Of a stretch of 64,000 nt of DNA, positions 34,426-41,200 are shown piece by piece. The stretch lies in NCBI RefSeq assembly GCF_025215155.1, contig NZ_JALHAM010000121.1. One strand, given 5' to 3'. The translations under genes and the position numbers were made by a program. A model generated the notes under the pieces. The model did no database searches. It was not told the DNA's origin and saw nothing but the letters and a program-made list of their open reading frames with translations. This stretch comes from Dryocola clanedunensis. GTDB taxonomy: Bacteria; Pseudomonadota; Gammaproteobacteria; Enterobacterales; Enterobacteriaceae. Within the stretch, counting starts at the first letter, position 1. Each line of letters opens with the position of its first letter.

Positions 34426-36300
34426 TTAAAACGCAAAGCAGCTGCAGCCGAGCGCGCCCCAGAATGCAGAATCATCCGCAACGGGTACGCCTGCGCCGCG
34501 GGCGAGATCGTGATTATGAGTATGCACGCCGCACGGGCCGGAACAGTGGTGCGCCTGAGGCATCATGCCAGCCCGGCTCGCCACAGGCGGCGCGGCGCGA
34601 TAGTGCCCCGGGACGTTAACCACCGGCGACCACTCCGGCAGGACCGGAATCGACGGCGGCGACAGCGACCCGAACGCGCCTGCGGCATAGACAATATTGC
34701 CGTCAACGACCGTCAGCACGGATTCGATGCCTTTGATCTCTTCTTCGCGGACGCGGAAATAGTCCTGGCTGAGCACCGCCATGTCCGCCAGCTGCCCTTT
34801 TTTGATCTGCCCTTTTTTGCCCTGTTCGCTGGAGAACCACGCGCTGCCCTGGGTCCAGAGCATCAGCGCGGTCTCGCGATCCAGCCGCGCGTTGACGTCA
34901 TACATCTGCATGCCGCCGACGGTGCGGCCGGACACCAGCCAGTACAGCGCAGTCCACGGGTTATAGCTGGCAACGCGGGTGGCATCCGTCCCCAGCCCCA
35001 CCGGGACGCCGGTTTCCAGCATGCGGGCAACCGGCGGCGTGTGGCGGGTCGCTTCGATACCGTAGCGCTCGGCGAAATATTCGCCCTGGAAAGCCATGCG
35101 GTGCTGAACGGCAATCCCTCCGCCCAGCTCCTTAATACGGTCGATATTTTTCTGGGTGACGGTCTCCGCGTGGTCAAAGAACCAGTGCAGGCCGTTAAAC
35201 GGAATATCGCGGTTAACCTTTTCAAACACGTCCAGCATGCGGCTGATGGATTCGTCGTAGGTGGCGTGCAGGCGGAACGGCCAGCGGTGTTCCACCAGAT
35301 GGCGCACCACGCGCTCCAGCTCGTCCTCCATGCCCGGCGCAAGATCCGGGCGCGGCTCGAGGAAATCTTCGAAGTCGGCGGCGGAAAAGACCAGCATCTC
35401 GCCCGCGCCGTTGTGGCGGAAGTAGTCGCTGCCCTGGCCCGGCGTCAGCATATCGGTCCACTTTTCGAAATCTTCCAGCTCGTGGCCGGGGCGCTGGGTA
35501 AACAGGTTATAGGCGATGCGCAGCGTCATCTGCTTCTTCTGGTGAAGCTCAGCTATCACCTCGTAATCTTCCGGGTAGTTCTGGAAGCCGCCGCCCGCAT
35601 CGATGGCGCTGGTCAGCCCCAGGCGGTTCAGCTCGCGCATAAACTGGCGGGTGGAGTTAATCTGCTGCTCCAGCGGCAGCTTCGGCCCTTTGGCTAAGGT
35701 GGAGTAAAGGATCATCGCGTTCGGACGAGCAATCAGCATACCGGTCGGGTTGCCGTTGCCGTCGCGCTGGATTTCCCCGCCCGGCGGATTAGGCGTGTCT
35801 TTGGTGTAGCCCACCACTTTCAGCGCCGCACGGTTCAGCAGCGCGCGATCGTAGAGATGCAGGATGAAAACTGGCGTCTCCGGCGCGGCCTCGTTAATTT
35901 CATCCAGCGTCGGCATGCGGCGCTCGGCAAACTGGAACTCCGTCCAGCCGCCCACCACGCGAACCCACTGCGGCGAAGGCGTGCGCAGCGCCTGCTCTTT
36001 CAGCATCCGCAGCGCGTCGGCCAGCGACGGCACGCCCTCCCAGCGCAGCTCAAGGTTGTAATTCAGGCCGCCGCGAATCAGGTGCAGGTGCGAATCGTTA
36101 AGCCCAGGAATGGCGGCGTGCCCCTTCAGGTCGACCACCTTCGTTCCTTCGTCGTGATGCTGCATCACCTCGGCGGCGGTGCCCACTTCAATAAACTTTC
36201 CGTCGCGGATCGCCACCGCTTCCGCCAGCGGGTTTTCGCGGTCGACGGTGTGAAACTGCCCGTTAACCAGAATTAAATCAGCTTTGCCCAGCGCAACCAT
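34426..36300 (-). CDS. YtcJ-type amidohydrolase with Cys/His-rich C-terminal tail
   Basis: Metal-dependent amidohydrolase superfamily member (Amidohydro_3, YtcJ/AepA-like). ATG 36300 (MVALGKADLILVNG) gives 624 residues and has a GGAGG ribosome site; the open frame starts at 36363 without one. The metal-binding NDSHLHLIRGG (HxH) is near residue 92, later His-containing segments are RLHATYDE and WFFDHAETV, and GLGTDATRVASYNPW supplies the late Asp. After the C-terminal beta-sandwich, an unusual tail (about 575-624) carries HHCSGPCGVHTHNHD and ends GCSCFAF. No signal peptide is seen. First gene of the leftward operon. The substrate is unknown. Confidence 0.87.
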   Translation of the reverse strand: MVALGKADLILVNGQFHTVDRENPLAEAVAIRDGKFIEVGTAAEVMQHHDEGTKVVDLKGHAAIPGLNDSHLHLIRGGLNYNLELRWEGVPSLADALRMLKEQALRTPSPQWVRVVGGWTEFQFAERRMPTLDEINEAAPETPVFILHLYDRALLNRAALKVVGYTKDTPNPPGGEIQRDGNGNPTGMLIARPNAMILYSTLAKGPKLPLEQQINSTRQFMRELNRLGLTSAIDAGGGFQNYPEDYEVIAELHQKKQMTLRIAYNLFTQRPGHELEDFEKWTDMLTPGQGSDYFRHNGAGEMLVFSAADFEDFLEPRPDLAPGMEDELERVVRHLVEHRWPFRLHATYDESISRMLDVFEKVNRDIPFNGLHWFFDHAETVTQKNIDRIKELGGGIAVQHRMAFQGEYFAERYGIEATRHTPPVARMLETGVPVGLGTDATRVASYNPWTALYWLVSGRTVGGMQMYDVNARLDRETALMLWTQGSAWFSSEQGKKGQIKKGQLADMAVLSQDYFRVREEEIKGIESVLTVVDGNIVYAAGAFGSLSPPSIPVLPEWSPVVNVPGHYRAAPPVASRAGMMPQAHHCSGPCGVHTHNHDLARGAGVPVADDSAFWGALGCSCFAF

Positions 36301-36612
36301 ACATCCTCCACTCTCAGGTTTCCGGTTCGGGCAGCCGCCCTCCCGGAGAAGAATACGGGCCACAACGGGCCACGTGAATGGAGGTGAGTATGTGAATGAG
36401 GGTCAGAAAAGACTAGTTATACAAAGGGATAGTTATACCAAAGTATAGTTATACCTGAGGATAGTTATACCATCAGATAATAGTTTTACCCGGCTGGCCG
36501 ACCTACCATTCAGCCCGTCGATAGCCTTCATTCCCGGCGGCTGTCCCGGCTGTCGCTGCGCCAGAAGCGCGGCGGTTTTGATACTTTTAACCTCATACCA
36601 ACGGGTAATTTT
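36301..36612. promoter_or_regulatory. Divergent control region of the accessory cluster
   Basis: This 312-bp gap holds the promoters of both divergent operons. Its central feature is the direct-repeat array at 36414-36490. Nearer the rightward gene, TACC-AACG-GGTA (36596-36607) is a short inverted repeat ending 5 bp before the ATG at 36613, where a repressor would block initiation. The rest shows no clear sigma-70 boxes by eye. Confidence 0.6.
36414..36490. repeat. Direct-repeat array TAGTTATACC, 16-bp period, candidate regulator binding array
   Basis: TAGTTATAC starts at 36414, 36430, 36446 and 36462, that is four copies exactly 16 bp apart (three of them followed by a second C). A fifth, degenerate copy TAGTTTTACC starts at 36481 after 19 bp. 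The intervening 6-7 bases vary, so the conserved word, not the whole unit, is under selection. Several copies fit the GntR/FadR pattern TnGTnnnACnA, but a FixJ-type response regulator encoded in the cluster is an equally good binder candidate. Confidence 0.8.
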
Positions 36613-37299
36613 ATGACAACCTCTAAGCTTGAAGTCCTCACGCCTGCCAACTGTCAGATGATTTTTATCGACCAGCAGCCCCAGATGGCCTTTGGCGTGC
36701 AGTCCATCGACCGTCAGGTGCTGAAAAACAACACCGTCGCCCTGGCGAAGGCCGCTAAGGTTTTTAATATTCCGACGATTATTACCACCGTTGAAACCGA
36801 GAGCTTCTCGGGCAACACCTATCCTGAGCTGCTGGACGTGTTCCCCGGCAAAGATATCCTCGAGCGCACCTCAATGAACTCCTGGGACGACCAGAAGGTC
36901 CGCGACGCGCTGGCGGCAAACGGCAAGAAGAAAGTCGTGGTCTCCGGCCTGTGGACGGAAGTGTGCAACAACAGCTTCGCCCTGTGCGCCATGCTGGAAG
37001 GCGACTATGAAATTTACATGGTGGCGGACGCCTCCGGCGGCACCTCCAAAGAAGCCCATGATTACGCTATGCAGCGCATGATCCAGGCCGGCGTGATCCC
37101 GGTAACCTGGCAGCAGGTGATGCTGGAGTGGCAGCGCGACTGGGCACACAAAGAGACCTACAACGCCGTGATGGACATAGTTCGCGAACACTCCGGCGCT
37201 TACGGTATGGGTGTTGATTATGCCTATACCATGGTGCACAAAGCCCCTTCCCGCCAGAAGAGTGAGCACACCACTCTCGCTGCGGTCGCCGCGCGCTAA
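36613..37299 (+). CDS. Isochorismatase-like cysteine hydrolase (YcaC-type)
   Basis: Cytoplasmic hydrolase of the isochorismatase/nicotinamidase fold, 228 residues. The acid Asp20 (MIFIDQQPQMAFGV) and nucleophile Cys118 (VVSGLWTEVCNN) of the family are in place, and the cis-peptide WTEVC motif is conserved. Members cleave amides or are of unknown activity; YcaC itself has no firm substrate. First gene of the rightward operon, preceded by a weak GGGT ribosome site. Pairing with an amidohydrolase suggests stepwise breakdown of an amide or carbamoyl compound, which is inference. Confidence 0.88.
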   Translation: MTTSKLEVLTPANCQMIFIDQQPQMAFGVQSIDRQVLKNNTVALAKAAKVFNIPTIITTVETESFSGNTYPELLDVFPGKDILERTSMNSWDDQKVRDALAANGKKKVVVSGLWTEVCNNSFALCAMLEGDYEIYMVADASGGTSKEAHDYAMQRMIQAGVIPVTWQQVMLEWQRDWAHKETYNAVMDIVREHSGAYGMGVDYAYTMVHKAPSRQKSEHTTLAAVAAR

Positions 37300-37352
37300 T
37301 CCGCTCCGCTGACCGGCAGCAAACCGGTCAGCCTGCCCTGTGGAGAAATAAG

Positions 37353-37571
37353 ATGAGTGCAGGACTGCTGTCCCTGTTCGCGGGCGTGATAATTGGCCTG
37401 CTTTACGCCCTGCTGAAGGTCCGTTCACCGGCGCCGCCCGCCGTCGCGCTGGTGGGCCTGCTGGGCATGCTGGCCGGTGAGCATCTGACAGCCGAAATGC
37501 TCAGGCCCGTGCAAACGACTGCGCAGCAAAGCTGTCAGCTGCCGTCCGCCGCCTGCCCCGAAAAGAGGTAA
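37353..37571 (+). CDS. XapX-domain small membrane protein, copy 1
   Basis: A 72-residue protein with two hydrophobic helices (LLSLFAGVIIGLLYALLKV and APPAVALVGLLGMLAGEHL) and the XapX (DUF1427) signature RSPAPPAVALVGLLGML. The domain is named from a protein of the xanthosine operon, and its role is unknown. A GGAGAAATAAG ribosome site precedes the ATG. It lies 53 bp after the hydrolase and 3 bp before a second copy. Confidence 0.82.
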   Translation: MSAGLLSLFAGVIIGLLYALLKVRSPAPPAVALVGLLGMLAGEHLTAEMLRPVQTTAQQSCQLPSAACPEKR

Positions 37572-37574
37572 CCG

Positions 37575-37850
37575 ATGAAGACATGGCTTGTTTCGCTGGC
37601 CGCTGGCCTGCTGGCCGGCGCGCTTTACGCCGCGGCGGATATTCATTCACCGGCACCGCCGGTTATCGCCCTGCTCGGCTTATTCGGCATGCTGGTTGGG
37701 GAGCAAATTATCCCGATAGCCCGCAGGCTTTTCAGCCGCCAGCCGCTGACCCTCGCCTGGTTCCGCCACGAATGCGTGCCTAAAATCAGCGGCACCCCGC
37801 CGCCCGCAGTCGCCACGTCAGACGCCGAGGGCCGCAAGCTCCAGCGATGA
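37575..37850 (+). CDS. XapX-domain small membrane protein, copy 2
   Basis: A 91-residue paralogue of the preceding protein, with helices LVSLAAGLLAGALYAAAD and PPVIALLGLFGMLVGEQI and the same SPAPP turn, plus a longer basic C-terminal tail (IARRLFSRQP...). Side-by-side unequal copies suggest a heteromeric small membrane complex. Its stop overlaps the next gene by 4 nt. Ribosome site AGAGGTAACCG. Confidence 0.82.
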   Translation: MKTWLVSLAAGLLAGALYAAADIHSPAPPVIALLGLFGMLVGEQIIPIARRLFSRQPLTLAWFRHECVPKISGTPPPAVATSDAEGRKLQR

Positions 37851-38251
37851 CCGGTGAGAGGAATGACCCGATGACGCTGCCGCAGCGTATTGCCATTGTC
37901 GATGACGAACCTTCCGTACGCAGCGGGTTGAGTAACCTGCTGCGCTCCGACGGCTATTCAACGGCCTGCTTTGCCTCCGCCGAGGCGCTGCTGGCCGATC
38001 CCGGCGCGCTGGCGGATGCCGCGCTGATCGTGATTGATATCAAGCTAAAAGGCATGAGTGGCTTCGAACTTTTCAACCATATAAAAACTCACGCCGCCGC
38101 CGCTGTGCCGGTCATTTTTATCTCCGGCCACGGCGACGAGCAGATGCAGCGGTACGCGCTTGAGCAGGGCGCCGCGGCTTTTTTACGTAAACCCATCGAC
38201 ATTGAGCAGCTGCTGAACCATATTCAGAACGAGCTAAGATCCGGCGCGTAA
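37847..38251 (+). CDS. Stand-alone receiver-domain response regulator
   Basis: A 134-residue FixJ-like receiver with no output domain. Acidic pocket IVDDEPSVR, phospho-acceptor Asp in LIVIDIKLKGMSG, ISGHG serine and the RKPID lysine are present. ATG at 37847 overlaps the XapX copy 2 stop by 4 nt; an in-frame ATG at 37871 is an alternative start. It ends 3 bp before the kinase frame. Lone receivers beside hybrid kinases often act as phosphate sinks, shuttles or protein-protein regulators of the kinase. Confidence 0.88.
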   Translation: MTGERNDPMTLPQRIAIVDDEPSVRSGLSNLLRSDGYSTACFASAEALLADPGALADAALIVIDIKLKGMSGFELFNHIKTHAAAAVPVIFISGHGDEQMQRYALEQGAAAFLRKPIDIEQLLNHIQNELRSGA

Positions 38252-38254
38252 AGC

Positions 38255-41200
38255 GTGAGACCCCTAATGAATAACAAGCCGACCCCGTCCGACCGTGCCG
38301 TTCTTGCCGACCTTCAGGAAGGACAGATATTTTCCTTTAAGGACGACGTGATTTTTACGCCGCTGGTCAGAGAAGGCAGCATTATCTGGATGAACGGGCG
38401 CCCCCCTTTTTCGGACGGCACCTTTATTCTCGCCACCGCGATAAGCGATGAGGCGGAGCCGGACGCAACCCAGCTGTTAAAAAATGAGTTTGCGCTGCGC
38501 CCCTGGCTGTCCGGTGACTGGGCCGTAAAGCCCGCGGCATGCACACAGTATCGCGGTCGTTACGCGCTGGTTTATCCGTCTTTCCCCTTCGAACCGCTAA
38601 CGCGTGTTAAGGGTCAGCCGATGAGCTGCATCGCCAGCTTCCTGGAGCTGGCGATTCGTATTTGTCACCCGCTGCGCCTGATGCATATGCGCAACCTTAT
38701 TCACGGCGACATTAAGCCGGGCCATATTTTTATCAACGGCGATGCCACCTGCCGTCTGGCGGGCTTCGGTCTGACCACGGGCACCTCGAAAGAGCTAAAG
38801 CTTGCCCGCCTCGCTTTCTCCGGCGGCACGCTCGCCTATATGTCACCGGAGCACACCAACCGCACCCGGCGGACGGTAGACAGCCGCAGCGATCTTTATA
38901 GCCTCGGGATCGTATTGTACGAACTGCTGACGGGGGCGCTGCCCTTTGATTTGAGTGCGGGAGGCTCGGCAGAATGGGTGCATCACCATATTGCCTCTGA
39001 ACCCCGCCCGCCGCATCTCGTCATCAGCACAATACCGGTGATGCTTTCCAGCATCATTCTGCGCCTGCTGGCCAAGTCGCCGGATAATCGTTACCAGACG
39101 GTCGATGGCCTGGTGGCGGATTTGCGCCGCTGTCAGGCCACGCTCGACGACCATCAGCACATCCCCGTTTTTACGCCGGGCTTACAGGATCTTTCCTCTG
39201 AAGTACATCTGACCGACACGCTCTACAACGCGCATCCGCAGTCGCGGGAGCTGATAGCGGCCTTTGACGAAGTTGACCAGAGCGGCGGCCATTCTCTGGT
39301 TGCGATCGGCGGCCCTTCCGGGATCGGTAAATCCTCCCTGATTGCCTCCGCCTTAAAGGCGCTGCAAAACCGGCGCGCTTTGATTGCCATAGGCAAGGCC
39401 GATCGGTTTTCCGCCTCATTACCTTACGGCGTGCTCACTTCCGCTTTCCGTTCGCTAACGCTCACTTTGCTTGGCCTGCCCGGTGAAGAGGTGACGGTCT
39501 GGAAAATGCGTCTCTCACGCGCCCTTGAGGGCTATGAAGGGCTGGCGATAAATCTTGTCCCGGAGCTGGGACTGCTGATTGATGCAAAATCCCACCGTGC
39601 CCCCGATCCCCTGTCAACGGATGCCAGAGCGCGCTTCAACCATATGGTGTTGAGTCTGGTGACGACCTTTGCCTCACCGGGCTGCCCGCTGATTCTGCTG
39701 ATAGACGACCTGCACTGGATTGATAGCGCAAGCCTGCACGTTCTGACATTTTTACTGAAGAACAGCGCCGCGCTACCGCTGCTGATGGTGGTTGCCCTGC
39801 GGGAGGGGACGACCACAGACAAGAGCGGAGTGTCCGACGCGCTAAGCCAGCTATCTGAAGCTGCCCAGCGGCAAAAAGTTATCGCTCCGGCAGCGCTTTC
39901 GGTGAAAGCGATTGCCCGCTGGCTGGTGGACGTTTTCCAGCAGCGCTCGGCGGATACTCCCGACCTTGCCAGGCTTATCCATGAAAAAACCGGCGGCAAT
40001 CCGCTATTTTTGCATGAGTTCTTCAAGCGCATCGTTGAGGATGGGCTGGTTACCCACAATAAATACCAGGGGAAATGGCACTACGATCTGGCGGCGATCC
40101 AGGCGCGCCATTATACCGATAACGTGCTCAGCCTCGTTCTTCAGCAGCTGGAGAAAATGCCGTCGGAGACCCGCAGGCTGCTGGGAAGCCTGGCCTGTCT
40201 GGGCAGCCGCGGCGAACTGGATACCGTCAGCCGGGTGCTTAGCATCTCCGTTGCCGATATCCGCTATCAGCTGCACCCTGCCGTCACGGCGCAGCTGCTT
40301 ACCCTGTGGACGGACGGCTGGGCCTTTACCCACGACAAGGTGCAGGAGGCGGCTTTTGCCCTGCTGGACAGCGCCGAAAAAGGCCGCCTGCATCTCACCA
40401 CCGCCAGCATTATGGCGGAGGCCTCCCGGCTGGCCGCGGGCAACGAAATGCTGTTCCGCGCCATTCACCACGTCTCGGCGGCGATAGACTGCGTTCAGCC
40501 GCCCGCGCAGCGCAAAATGTTCCGCGAGCTGAGCATGCTGGCGGCGCAGCGGGCCAGGCGGACCGGCGATTACCTGTCGGCGCTGCGCTATCTGCAGACC
40601 GCAAGGGCGCTGGAGGGCGGCGCTGCCGAAAACGCTGCCGACCTGCGGCTGGAGCTGGAGGAAGCCGAGTGCGAGTTTTTACTCGGTAACCTGACCGCCG
40701 CCCGCCAGCTTTGCGACCGGCTGCTGGGCTCCCCCGGCGGGATGACGGAGAAAGTCGCCGCCGCCAACCTGCTGGCGGAAATTCACATGCGCCAGTCCGA
40801 CAACCGGCTGGCGCTGGAAACCACGCTGTGCTGGCTGACCGTTTCCGGTCTTTCTGTCGATCGCCACCCCGATACGGCCAGATGCGACGCAGCCTGGGAA
40901 GCCCTTAACAATCGGATCGGTGACAACCCGGCCGCCGTCTTTGCGCAGCTGCCGGAGATGGCCCACCCCGAAACGGAAGCGGTGATGAACCTGCTGGCCA
41001 GCGCCAGCATTTTCGCCAGCTTCAGCAACCCGCACCTGCACTTCATGCTGCTGTGCCAGATGCTGCATCTTACCCTTGAGCGCGGCGTGACCGGGGCATC
41101 AACCTCTGCAATGGGCTGGTTTGGCGTGCTGATTGGCGAACGCTACGCCGAGTACCGGCTGGGCTTCAGGTATGCCGTGCAGGCCCGTGAGCTGGTCGAG

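Noticed and set aside
34510..35697. 395-codon open frame opposite the amidohydrolase
   Set aside because: Shadow of a GC-rich coding sequence; no ribosome site, and the amidohydrolase frame carries all recognised motifs.
36414..36490. Repeat array considered as a CRISPR
   Set aside because: The repeat word is only 9-10 bp and the spacers 6-7 bp, far below CRISPR sizes, and no cas genes are present.
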